A stretch of DNA of 10,244 bases, taken from Candidatus Altimarinota bacterium. GTDB lineage: Bacteria > Patescibacteriota > Gracilibacteria > UBA4473. The notes under the pieces are model-generated. The model made no database searches, was not told the origin of the DNA, and saw nothing but the letters and a program-made list of their open reading frames with translations. The stretch is from contig JALWQU010000214.1 of assembly GCA_026982915.1 (NCBI GenBank), forward strand, positions 1 through 10,244, written 5' to 3'. The first letter of the stretch is position 1, and every line of letters begins with the position of its first letter. The position numbers and the translations under genes were made by a program. Below are positions 1-8,702 of the stretch, piece by piece.

Positions 1-99
1 TGCTTTTTTGTCTCAAAATCCTGTCAAACTTTTTTGGGGCTTTTTTGGCTCTTTTTCTATAATTTTAGAGCTGTTTTTTCAGAATGGCTGAATAGTTAC
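1..99 (+). repeat. Left arm of 99-bp perfect inverted repeat with phased T-tracts
   Basis: Every base of 1-99 is the reverse complement of 10118-10216, with no mismatch or gap. Base 100 no longer matches, so the inner boundary is real; the outer boundary is unknown because the window starts inside the arm. The arm contains T-tracts starting at 30, 41, 52, 63 and 74, an exact 11-bp period. It also has two small stem-loops: GCTCT/AGAGC (48-52 with 67-71) and TTCAG/CTGAA (78-82 with 88-92). I see no transposase, direct repeat or known element end. It may be a dispersed non-coding repeat, a small mobile element, or an assembly-edge effect. Confidence 0.9.
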
Positions 100-230
100 A
101 AAAATTAAAAGGTAATTTAGCTCCCAATTATGCGTATAGACTCAGCATAAAAGATCGAATTATTTATGAAATTGATGAAGCTCAAAAAATCATCTACATA
201 AAAAGACTGCGGACGCATTATGGTGATTAG
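96..230 (+). pseudogene. C-terminal remnant of YoeB/RelE-family toxin
   Basis: The frame ending at TAG 228-230 translates as a run of about 44 residues containing KLKGNLAPNYAYRLS, then DRIIYEIDE, KIIYIKRL and a final THYGD. This matches the C-terminal half of Txe/YoeB-RelE type II toxins (mRNA endonucleases acting at the ribosome), which carry a L-K-G-N-L segment, R-I-x-Y-x-I strands and a terminal His-Tyr pair. The family is usually about 85-90 residues long. Here the frame is closed by TAG at 93-95 inside the inverted repeat, there is no start codon, and no antitoxin gene is visible. It therefore looks like a broken gene cut at the repeat edge. The alternative is that the left edge of the window is misjoined and the intact gene lies elsewhere. 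The family call rests on motif resemblance by eye. Confidence 0.6.
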
Positions 231-266
231 AAAAAATTGTGTAATAAAACTTTCGCCAGAGTAAAG

Positions 267-295
267 TTGAACGCTGCTTCATATTTTTCTATTAT
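267..295 (+). promoter_or_regulatory. Promoter for the histidine-phosphatase gene (leaderless geometry)
   Basis: TTGAAC at 267-272 and TATTAT at 290-295 are separated by exactly 17 bp. A start point 7-8 nt after the -10 box falls on 302-303, the A of the chosen ATG. The transcript would thus have no 5' leader. Confidence 0.65.
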
Positions 296-302
296 GCAGA
301 TC

Positions 303-872
303 ATGGAACTCAAAAATCAAATATATCTGGTCCGACACGGGGAATCACGAAACAATATTTTGGGAATCGAATCGTGTAAAATAGAAACCCAAAAACAATA
401 TGGGCTTACCGATCTAGGGCGAGCACAGATTGCTTCTAATGCGGGTAAATATAGTTTTGATTATATTTATACTTCGCCGTTTAGACGCACAAAAGAATCA
501 GCCGCTATTTTTGCGAAACGGTCGGGGATTGAATTTTTTGAAAACGAATTACTTAAGGAGTTTGATTTGGGTGTTTATGACGGAAAACCCTACACTTTAG
601 CGGAAATTTATATTCAGCATGAGGTCAATAATATAAAAGAAGTCCCGGTTCAGAACGGAGAATCTTGGGATCAGATGTATGATCGGTGTTATAGGTTTTT
701 ACAATTACTGGAAGCAACTTATACCGGAAAAACTATTTTAGTCGTGACTCATGGATCACCCGTTGAAGCCTTTATACAAATGGCTAAAGGGGTGAATACA
801 GGGTTTGGTCCTTTGGCCTCACTGCCTAAAAATGGAGAAATCATAAATTTTAACCAGCTTGTTAGCGATTAA
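303..872 (+). CDS. Histidine phosphatase family protein (phosphoglycerate-mutase-like)
   Basis: This 189-residue protein has all the catalytic marks of the RHG branch of the histidine phosphatase superfamily: L-V-R-H-G-E-S with phospho-acceptor His12, Arg61/Arg62 in SPFRRT, acid Glu86 in LKEFDLG, and the second His150 in VVTHGS. Such enzymes remove phosphate from small metabolites or proteins through a phosphohistidine intermediate; the substrate cannot be told from sequence. It is a single cytosolic domain with no signal peptide. The frame is open back to a TTG at 237 and holds an ATG at 294. I chose ATG 303 because the catalytic strand follows at the usual distance and a good promoter places the transcript start on it. 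There is no Shine-Dalgarno sequence. The last 11 bases overlap the end of the convergent DUF192 gene. Confidence 0.88.
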   Translation: MELKNQIYLVRHGESRNNILGIESCKIETQKQYGLTDLGRAQIASNAGKYSFDYIYTSPFRRTKESAAIFAKRSGIEFFENELLKEFDLGVYDGKPYTLAEIYIQHEVNNIKEVPVQNGESWDQMYDRCYRFLQLLEATYTGKTILVVTHGSPVEAFIQMAKGVNTGFGPLASLPKNGEIINFNQLVSD

Positions 873-1500
873 TAATAAGGGCTTCTCCGATAACCCCAGG
901 AAAGGTGTTGGCCTTAACTTCTAGGACATATTTGGCCCTACCGTCAGGACGATAAGCCGGACAATTTTGTATTATTTTTTCCTCACAAGGGGGAACGGTT
1001 TTAATATCAACTATTTTTAGATCTTCCGATATCCACACAATGTCGAGCGAAAAACTCACGTTTGGCATCCAGAAATCATATACAGCCGATCGGTCAAAAA
1101 CAAAAAGCATACCATGGTCTTTTGGCAGTGTTTTTCGGTACATAAGGCCGTTTGTTCGTGTTTTTTCGGTTGAGGCTACTTCGACCGTGAAGGTTTTATT
1201 ATTGATCGAAACGGTGGATTTTTGAATATTTTTACCCTCTACCACTTTGGGAATAGATGGTTTTCCGGTATTATTACTTTTCTTATCAGAGGTAACCTTT
1301 ACTTTAGGTACGGGATTTTCAGGTTGGACGGTATTCTTCAGGAGTTCTACTGTTTCGGTACTACTAGCGGTTTCTTCTTGTGTAAGTTTATTATTGATAA
1401 CAGATCGTTCAGAGTATGTTTGCCACATCCGGTAGGCAAGAAATCCTACACCGAGGAGGAAAATAATAGGGAATAAAAATCGGAAAATTCTTAATATCAT
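862..1500 (-). CDS. Membrane-anchored DUF192 family protein
   Basis: The protein has 212 residues. Residues 7-23 form one hydrophobic segment after a short basic start, so it is probably anchored in the membrane with the rest outside. Residues 25-95 are a low-complexity linker rich in Lys, Thr, Val and Pro. Residues 97-210 match DUF192 (COG1430), with the signature R-T-N-G-L-M-Y-R, then H-G-M-L-F-V-F-D and F-W-M-P-N. Cys172 and Cys180 flank the usual P-C-x-x loop and could form a disulfide. The family has no settled function. The ATG overlaps the TGA of ftsK as ATGA, which implies translational coupling and places it last in the LCP-ftsK operon. Its 3' end overlaps the convergent phosphatase gene by 11 bp, so no separate terminator fits between them. 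Confidence 0.85.
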   Translation of the reverse strand: MILRIFRFLFPIIFLLGVGFLAYRMWQTYSERSVINNKLTQEETASSTETVELLKNTVQPENPVPKVKVTSDKKSNNTGKPSIPKVVEGKNIQKSTVSINNKTFTVEVASTEKTRTNGLMYRKTLPKDHGMLFVFDRSAVYDFWMPNVSFSLDIVWISEDLKIVDIKTVPPCEEKIIQNCPAYRPDGRAKYVLEVKANTFPGVIGEALIINR

Positions 1501-3833
1501 TGTTTATTGTGTCCATAAATTTCTCGTGCTTTCGCTCCACGAGCAGGACCAATAATACCCTTGCTTTCCATTTGGTCGAGTATTCGAGCGGCTCGGGCAT
1601 AACCAATTTCTAATCGTCGTTGCAGAAAGGACGCCGAAGCTTTATTGGTTTCCAGCACCGTGGCAACAGCTTCATTGAACTTGGCATCAAGGTCTTCATC
1701 AGCAACACTCCCGCCCCCTACTCCAGCGGTCAAGACTCCGCCTTTGGCCATTCCCTCAATGGATTGAGTGGCAATTTCATCTTTGATATCATCGGTTATC
1801 ATCGCTTCTGGGAATTGTAATTTTATATGATTAGTGATCCGCTCTACTTCCTCCGTCGAAACATACAATCCTTGGATTCGCGTAAGGGTTCCCGAGTTTC
1901 CGTCTAGATTGAGCATGTCTCCAAATCCCAATAAATCTTCAGCGCCAACCCCATCAATAATCGTTCGAGAATCAATTCCAGAGGAAACCTTAAAAGCCAT
2001 GCGAGCGGGAAGATTCGCCTTGATAAGACCGGTTACGACATCGACAGAGGGCCTTTGGGTCGCGACGATTAGATGCATTCCAACGGCTCGTGCCATTTGG
2101 GCGATTCGACAAATCGCGGCCTCGACATCTTTGCCCGCAACCATCATGAGGTCGGCTAGTTCATCAATAACAATAACAATAAAGGGTTCTTTCTCTTCCG
2201 GGAATTTTTCGTTGTATTCGCCGATATTTCGACATCGTTTTTCTGAAAAGTGTTTATAACGACGGTTCATCTCGGCTACGGCCCAGGCTAAGGCCGAGAC
2301 AGATTTTTCGGGTTCAACGATGACGGGCGTTAAAAGATGTGGTAAATTATTGTAAGGCGCTAGTTCAACTCGTTTTGGATCAACAAGAATCATGCGTAAA
2401 TCTTCTGGGGAATTATTCCAGAGGAGTGAAGTCAGAAAGGCATTCATCGCTACAGATTTCCCTGAACCGGTTTTCCCCGCAATGAGAAGATGGGGCATCT
2501 TGGCTAGATCTGCCACAACAGGCCGACCAGAAACATCTCGTCCAAGGGCTAGCTTGAGCGGTGAGGCAGCCTCTTTCCACTTATCCGATTCCAGGATTTC
2601 TCGCATTCCCACAATGGCCCGGTCTTTGTTAGGAATTTCAATACCAACAAGTTTTTTCCCACGAATAGGCGCTTCAATTCGTACATTTTCAGCCGCGAGA
2701 GCGAGGGCAAGGTCTGATTTGAGAGTGGTTATTTTTGTGAGTTTTACGCCCGCAGCTGGTTCGAGCGTGAACTGTGTTACGGTCGGTCCGACGTGGACAG
2801 ACTTCATAGCGACTTCAATATTAAACTGTTCTAATTTCTCCCGAATAGCTTCAGCTTTAGCGCGAAGATCTTTTTCATTGACCGTTACGGTTGATTTTTC
2901 TTTCGCCAAAAGATCCAGTGTTGGAGGTGACCATTTCCCAAATTTCTTATTTTTTGCACTTTCCATAGGAGATTCCGGTTTTTCTAGGTCAATTTTTTTT
3001 GCGGTTTTTGGGGCGATTTCCGATTTTGTGGAGTCAATAATCTCAACTTCATTATTAAACCGTTTTGGGGATTTTTGTTCGGCTATTTTTTCCTTAGCTT
3101 CTTTGAGGGCGCCTTTTATCGTTAGATTTCCTACAGCTGTTTTGTTTTCTTTTTCGGGTTTTAAAACTTCTGGATTGAGGCATTTTTGTATAATTACTTC
3201 GAGTCTCAGTCCTGTCGCCATCACAAAAGAAATCCAGAGCAGTAGTAATAGCAATAAAATGGTTACAAAATTCCCCAGGAATTCTCGCGGGAAAAAATCA
3301 ATGGCAAAGCCAACGGCACCACCATACTTATAAGCCAGTGCCAAGCTATCGGCTTCACTCACAAACATGTTTATTAGTCCGAGAATAGCGGTAAAAAATA
3401 GTACAATAAAAAGCCCTCTTGTGGGATGAAAGTAAAAATCTTTTTTCAGGAAAAAAGTAAGTCCAATGGTAAAGAATAAGACGGGAACGAGCCACATGCC
3501 TATACCAAAAATTAGATGCATTTGAAAGGTTATCCATTGCGTTATTTCAGTTGACTCAAGGAATATGCCTCCAAGAATAATCCCCATAAAAATCCAAACA
3601 CTTCCCCAGATTTCTCGCTGAAGACTAAAATCATAGTGTTCTTCCCAATCGGCTTTATTTTGTTTTTTGGTGGCTACTTTCTTTTTGGCTTTGGCTTTTG
3701 CTTTTTCTCGTATGAGCTTGGTTCTTTCTTTCTTCTTTTCAGCCGCCATCATTTTTTTAGCTTGTTTTGTCGCTTCTCGCTTGAGCACAGAAGCAGGTAT
3801 TTTAATACTCGGAGCCTTTTTTTTTCCAAACAT
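1497..3833 (-). CDS. ftsK: FtsK/SpoIIIE-family DNA translocase
   Basis: This 778-residue protein has the full FtsK layout and pumps chromosomal DNA through the division septum. Residues 1-65 are very basic and probably coiled. Residues 75-208 contain four or five membrane segments. Residues 215-300 are a short charged linker. The motor follows: Walker A GKTGSGKS at 453-460, the DPKRVELAPYN motif at 485-495, Walker B IVIVIDE with Asp557-Glu558, and ATQRPSVDVVTG from 591. The C-terminal gamma winged helix (about 712-775, ending EIYGHNKQ) normally reads the KOPS orientation sequence. The length is typical for bacteria with a short linker. The start lies 14 bp after the LCP stop and has no Shine-Dalgarno sequence. 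The gene ends in TGA, overlapping the next ATG, which shows that TGA is read as stop here. Confidence 0.96.
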   Translation of the reverse strand: MFGKKKAPSIKIPASVLKREATKQAKKMMAAEKKKERTKLIREKAKAKAKKKVATKKQNKADWEEHYDFSLQREIWGSVWIFMGIILGGIFLESTEITQWITFQMHLIFGIGMWLVPVLFFTIGLTFFLKKDFYFHPTRGLFIVLFFTAILGLINMFVSEADSLALAYKYGGAVGFAIDFFPREFLGNFVTILLLLLLLWISFVMATGLRLEVIIQKCLNPEVLKPEKENKTAVGNLTIKGALKEAKEKIAEQKSPKRFNNEVEIIDSTKSEIAPKTAKKIDLEKPESPMESAKNKKFGKWSPPTLDLLAKEKSTVTVNEKDLRAKAEAIREKLEQFNIEVAMKSVHVGPTVTQFTLEPAAGVKLTKITTLKSDLALALAAENVRIEAPIRGKKLVGIEIPNKDRAIVGMREILESDKWKEAASPLKLALGRDVSGRPVVADLAKMPHLLIAGKTGSGKSVAMNAFLTSLLWNNSPEDLRMILVDPKRVELAPYNNLPHLLTPVIVEPEKSVSALAWAVAEMNRRYKHFSEKRCRNIGEYNEKFPEEKEPFIVIVIDELADLMMVAGKDVEAAICRIAQMARAVGMHLIVATQRPSVDVVTGLIKANLPARMAFKVSSGIDSRTIIDGVGAEDLLGFGDMLNLDGNSGTLTRIQGLYVSTEEVERITNHIKLQFPEAMITDDIKDEIATQSIEGMAKGGVLTAGVGGGSVADEDLDAKFNEAVATVLETNKASASFLQRRLEIGYARAARILDQMESKGIIGPARGAKAREIYGHNKQ

Positions 3834-3847
3834 TTAATTAGGTGTTT

Positions 3848-5239
3848 TTAGTTTGTTCCAATGACGATTTGGATGTCTACCAAATTTTGATCCTCATTTT
3901 TCATGAAGGGGGTTTCAGTCTTTAGTTTTTTAAGACGAAGGAGGTCTTCAAGAAATGTCTCCGTTTTGCTAAAGTTAATATCGGTGAGATTCTGATAAAA
4001 CCCCTGTCGTACGGATTCTTCTTCATAATTTCCGATCTGGATAACGTGTAATCCAAACCGTTTAAGTCGCAGACTTAAGCGCCTTGCTTCGCCCTCTATA
4101 CCTGAACCATTAAGAATTTCGAGCTGGGCTTGTTCCAGTAAAACTTTAGGATTTATAAGTACTAGATTGATGAATTTTTGTGTATCTACGAGATTTTTAG
4201 GACGAAGGACGAAACGACCACCATATTCGGCTCTATCGGGTACATAGAGGAATCCGCCCTGCTTCGTGGGATCATCATTAAGTACCGCCGAAACAGCTCG
4301 TTTATAATCAATACCAACCGCGGTTTTAGCAAGGGCCACAATCTCAACAAGGCTTAAATCCATGGTTACATTCTTTTGGAAGAGCGTGTAAAAAGATTTA
4401 AGTTTATCCATATCGGTCAAGAGGTCTTTATTGGCGGCCTTATCTCTTATCGCGAGAATTATGTCTTGCTGTCTTCGTGCCCTGTCAAAATCAGAAGAAG
4501 TTTTTCGACTCCGAGCATATTTAAGCGCTGTGGCACCATTGAGGTGTTGTGGTCCACGCCTTATGGTAAAGGTTTCAAAGCCATATTTCCCATCTGGGTA
4601 AAAAGGATCTTCTATGTCTTTTGGGACATAAATATCAAGTCCCCCTAGTTCGTCTACCGTTTCTTGGAAGACATCAAAATTCACAATAACGCCATAATGA
4701 ATAGGAATGCCAGTGAAATCGGAAATAGCTTTTTTAGCAACATTTAGCCCTTTCTTTTCGACTTTTTTAATCGTTTTTTCTGAAAGTTCATTCATGGATA
4801 GAACGCCTTTTTTAACAAGTGGGGCAATAGCTTTTGAACGAGCTCGGGCATAAATCTCATTAATCTTATGATTCCCGACAGAGGAACTGATAAACAGATC
4901 TCGAGGAAAGCTTAAAAAGGAAACAGAAGGCCCTTGTGGGTCAATGGAGACTACCATAATAGAGTCCGTAAGGTTTCCGCCTTCTTTGTTGGTTCCCGCG
5001 ACACCTAATAAAAGAATATTAGTATGACCATATTTATCGCTGCTAAGAGGGGATAGGATTTTGCTAATATGATGTTTTTTACCGCCAATGGTAATATTGT
5101 TAAGTCCCCAGAGAAGGAGTAAACATCCAAGGAGGGAGGTGATAACAATTCTTTTTCGAGAAGAAACAAAGCAATTTAAAAAGCGGAAGAGATGTAAATT
5201 ACTTTTTTTCTTTTTTATTTTTCGTATTTTAAAGTCCAT
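3848..5239 (-). CDS. LytR-CpsA-Psr (LCP) family protein with LytR_C domain
   Basis: LCP proteins are extracytoplasmic enzymes that transfer lipid-linked glycans onto peptidoglycan. Numbered from the chosen start (463 residues), the protein has a basic cytoplasmic stretch (1-30) and one membrane segment at about 30-46. The LCP domain runs from about 73 to 270, with NILLLGVAG, the Asp in LTDSIMVVSID, the Arg in SFPRDLF, KINEIYA, and an R-S-R-K ... DFDRARRQQ segment that normally binds the pyrophosphate. A C-terminal LytR_C domain spans about 371-460 and begins LEILNGSG. An upstream in-frame ATG at 5290 would add 17 residues. I reject it because the promoter lies inside that stretch and places the start point next to 5239. 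It is the first gene of the LCP-ftsK-DUF192 operon. Confidence 0.92.
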   Translation of the reverse strand: MDFKIRKIKKKKSNLHLFRFLNCFVSSRKRIVITSLLGCLLLLWGLNNITIGGKKHHISKILSPLSSDKYGHTNILLLGVAGTNKEGGNLTDSIMVVSIDPQGPSVSFLSFPRDLFISSSVGNHKINEIYARARSKAIAPLVKKGVLSMNELSEKTIKKVEKKGLNVAKKAISDFTGIPIHYGVIVNFDVFQETVDELGGLDIYVPKDIEDPFYPDGKYGFETFTIRRGPQHLNGATALKYARSRKTSSDFDRARRQQDIILAIRDKAANKDLLTDMDKLKSFYTLFQKNVTMDLSLVEIVALAKTAVGIDYKRAVSAVLNDDPTKQGGFLYVPDRAEYGGRFVLRPKNLVDTQKFINLVLINPKVLLEQAQLEILNGSGIEGEARRLSLRLKRFGLHVIQIGNYEEESVRQGFYQNLTDINFSKTETFLEDLLRLKKLKTETPFMKNEDQNLVDIQIVIGTN

Positions 5240-5247
5240 CGATTGGA

Positions 5248-5275
5248 ATAGTATAGAAAAAACAAAGACCGTCAA
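5248..5275 (-). promoter_or_regulatory. Promoter for the LCP-ftsK-DUF192 operon (near-leaderless)
   Basis: On the minus strand TTGACG (5270-5275) is followed after 16 bp by TACTAT (5248-5253). TATACT (5250-5255) is a better -10 match but leaves only 14 bp of spacer. The predicted start at about 5241 leaves about 2 nt before the ATG at 5239. Confidence 0.5.
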
Positions 5276-5290
5276 AAGACTTTCGTTCAA

Positions 5291-5406
5291 TTTTTGTGAT
5301 CAGTTACTTGGTCTTTCTGTATAGCTTTTACTTCGTGTTTTTTGGTGGCATCATTTTATTATTTGGTTCATTGCTTCGGGGCTTTTGAAAAATCACCAAA
5401 AAAATA
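5291..5406. other. Spacer between divergent LCP and 16S promoters, with inverted repeat
   Basis: I find no convincing gene in this stretch. It holds an inverted repeat TTTTTTGGTG (5338-5347) / CACCAAAAAA (5394-5403), with arms about 46 bp apart. The right arm ends three bases before the -35 box of the 16S promoter. The A-rich right arm could act as an UP element, or the pair could be an operator. Confidence 0.5.
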
Positions 5407-5435
5407 TTGACAGTTGATTGGATAATAACTAAGAT
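5407..5435 (+). promoter_or_regulatory. 16S rRNA promoter
   Basis: TTGACA (5407-5412), a perfect -35, is separated by exactly 17 bp from TAAGAT (5430-5435). An A-run (5398-5404) sits just upstream like an UP element. The predicted start near 5442 gives a leader of about 200 nt. The tRNA-Thr promoter uses the same TAAGAT -10 box. Confidence 0.8.
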
Positions 5436-5441
5436 CGCTCG

Positions 5442-5641
5442 GCTGTTTCGGAAAATATATCTGACTGCAGCTTGAGTAAGGCTCTTTTACATTTCGGACG
5501 CAACGAAAGTGGCACTCAAATTTTCTTTCCGGAGGTTTGACCCACTCAAAAAAGTAAAAAATCAACGTTTATTCATTTTAAAATTTAGCCATAATGGCTT
5601 TTCTAAAAAATATTTCACCGACTCCGGTTGGTGATTAATTC
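5442..5641 (+). other. 16S rRNA precursor leader
   Basis: This is the transcribed stretch between the predicted start point and the mature 5' end. It contains no gene that I trust. The clearest structure is a hairpin TCACCGAC / GTTGGTGA (5615-5622 with 5627-5634) closed by a TCCG tetraloop, seven bases before the mature 16S end. A weaker AGCCAT/ATGGCT hairpin lies at about 5587-5599. I could not find a strong leader-trailer pairing of the classical RNase III type. Confidence 0.55.
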
Positions 5642-7127
<1,486 letters not shown>

Positions 7128-7282
7128 TCCAGAGGCATGAGGTATGGCAAAGGTTTAAAGGACTGACTGGTCCAACCTGCCGAGAAACTTTTTTAGTTTT
7201 AACAAACAACTGATTTCTAAAAAGTGTAAACCCTTTGGTCATCGCGTCCGATATGTGAAAGAGTTCTTATACTCATAAAAAT
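7128..7282 (+). other. Structured 16S trailer
   Basis: This stretch lies between the mature 16S end and the terminator and has no coding potential that I can see. GCCTCT (7122-7127) pairs with AGAGGC (7131-7136), so the 16S tail is folded in the precursor. Further on, CAAAGG-TTT (7148-7156) can pair with AAA-CCTTTG (7228-7237), enclosing GGAC/GTCC (7160-7163 with 7170-7173) and ACTTTTTTAG/CTAAAAAGT (7187-7196 with 7217-7225). Together these form a possible three-way junction. It may only guide processing. Confidence 0.45.
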
Positions 7283-7306
7283 CCACTCATTACGAGTGGT
7301 TTTTTT
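7283..7306 (+). terminator. Rho-independent terminator of the 16S unit
   Basis: CCACTC (7283-7288) and GAGTGG (7294-7299) form a 6-bp stem with an ATTAC loop, followed by seven T. It ends the 16S transcript about 78 bp before thrC. Confidence 0.85.
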
Positions 7307-7350
7307 GTAGAGGGGTGATAAGCGCAATGCCTAGTTTTCCCCGCAAAGGT

Positions 7351-7378
7351 TTGCAGGTATTTATGGAAAGGTTATAGT
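7351..7378 (+). promoter_or_regulatory. thrC promoter (leaderless geometry)
   Basis: TTGCAG (7351-7356), a 16-bp spacer and TATAGT (7373-7378) precede ATG 7384 by only five bases. The start point should fall on the ATG at 7384 or on the second ATG at 7387. The -35 overlaps a small palindrome GCAAAGGTTTGC (7343-7354). Confidence 0.55.
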
Positions 7379-7383
7379 CTGTC

Positions 7384-8691
7384 ATGATGCTTTTTTATTC
7401 TACCAAAAATCCCGATCATAAAGTCAGTTTTGAAACCGCACTTTTGACGGGCATGGCTGAAGATGGGGGGCTTTATATGCCGGAAAAAATACCAAAATTA
7501 ACCGCGCAAGCGCTTCGATCATTAAGAGGGGCTTCTTTGGCAGAGGTGGCCTTTTTGGTGGCTCGTAAATTTATCGGAGAGGCTATTCCGGAGGAAGTAT
7601 TACAAGAAATTTGTGAGACTTCTTATAATTTTCCGGTACCTATTTTTCAACTAGAAGAAGGCAGTTTAGTGCTTGAGCTTTTTCACGGGCCAACAGGCGC
7701 TTTCAAAGATTTTGCGGCTCGGTTTATGGCACGATGTACGAGTTATTTTCTGACCAAATCAAAGGCTAAACGAAATATTTTGGTAGCCACTTCTGGTGAT
7801 ACAGGCGGGGCTATCGGGAGTAGCTTCTTTGGTCTCGAAGGGGTTAATGTCTTTACGCTCTATCCAAAGGGCGGTGTCTCTTTGCTTCAAGAAAAACAAT
7901 TAACCACGATGGGCGGAAATGTAAAAGCTATTGAAATTGACGGCACCTTTGATGATTGTCAACGGCTTAGTAAAGCCGCTTTTGCGGATCGTGCCTTTAA
8001 TGATAAATTTCAGCTTATGTCGGCTAATTCTATAAATATTGGACGGATTATTCCTCAGAGTTTTTATCATATTTGGTCGAGTATTCAGATAGCTCAGAAT
8101 GAGGGCCGTAATAAGCTACTTTATGCGGTTCCTTCCGGGAATTTTGGAAACCTTTTTGGTGGTATTTTAGCGAAACAAATGGGGGCCCCAATTTACCGCC
8201 TTATTGCGGCAAATAACGCCAATCATCCCTTTATAGATTATTTAAAAACTGGTAACTTTCAGCCACAAGAATCGATTAACACGCTATCAAATGCGATGGA
8301 TATTGGTCATCCTAATAATTATTATCGAATTGATCATCTTTTTAACCACAAGGTTTCAAGGGTTCGTGAAATGATCGATGGGGCTTATTTTACCGATAAA
8401 CAAACAGCTGAAGCGATTATCAATGTCTATCATGATTATGGTTACATTTTATGTCCTCATACAGCGGTAGCTTATTTGGGAGAGGCTAAGTTTCGTAAAG
8501 AAGGCATGACGACGGTTACCGTGGCGACGGCGGATCCGGCTAAATTTCGGGAGAGTATTGAGCCGATACTGGAATCAAAAGTGCCTATGCCTGAAAATTT
8601 AGAAAAAGTCCTTACAAAGAAAAAACAAGCAGTTTCTCTTCCACCAACACTGGAAGCTCTAGAAACCTATTTAGCCAAAGTTATTAGCTAA
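7384..8691 (+). CDS. thrC: Threonine synthase
   Basis: Threonine synthase is a fold-type II PLP enzyme that turns O-phospho-L-homoserine and water into L-threonine and phosphate. The 435-residue protein has the N-terminal signature YSTKNPDHKVSFETALLTG, AEDGGLYMPE, the PLP lysine Lys108 in GPTGAFKDF, ATSGDTGGA at 135-143, SANSINIGRI at 213-222, and the cofactor-phosphate loop SGNFGN at 251-256. Length and N-terminus fit the yeast/E. coli-type branch rather than the short Bacillus type. No thrA, thrB or asd gene is in the window, so its substrate source is open. A shikimate-kinase-like gene follows after 11 bp. Two ATGs in tandem (7384, 7387) are both compatible with the promoter. A phospho-lyase of related type (THNSL2-like) is a less likely alternative. 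Confidence 0.93.
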   Translation: MMLFYSTKNPDHKVSFETALLTGMAEDGGLYMPEKIPKLTAQALRSLRGASLAEVAFLVARKFIGEAIPEEVLQEICETSYNFPVPIFQLEEGSLVLELFHGPTGAFKDFAARFMARCTSYFLTKSKAKRNILVATSGDTGGAIGSSFFGLEGVNVFTLYPKGGVSLLQEKQLTTMGGNVKAIEIDGTFDDCQRLSKAAFADRAFNDKFQLMSANSINIGRIIPQSFYHIWSSIQIAQNEGRNKLLYAVPSGNFGNLFGGILAKQMGAPIYRLIAANNANHPFIDYLKTGNFQPQESINTLSNAMDIGHPNNYYRIDHLFNHKVSRVREMIDGAYFTDKQTAEAIINVYHDYGYILCPHTAVAYLGEAKFRKEGMTTVTVATADPAKFRESIEPILESKVPMPENLEKVLTKKKQAVSLPPTLEALETYLAKVIS

Positions 8692-8702
8692 TCGACTTTA
8701 AT

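Noticed and set aside
78..92. Stem-loop TTCAG/CTGAA as a terminator
   Set aside because: The stem is only 5 bp and is not followed by a T-run on either strand.
2392..3333. Long + strand open frame of 313 codons opposite ftsK
   Set aside because: It is the antisense shadow of ftsK; the protein is Ser/Arg/Phe-rich with no domain and no start signal.
5240..5290. Longer LCP start at ATG 5290
   Set aside because: The 17 extra residues overlap the predicted promoter, and the protein already has a complete membrane anchor from 5239.
5368..5565. Minus-strand open frame of 65 codons upstream of the 16S gene
   Set aside because: It covers the 16S promoter and leader and shows no recognisable domain.
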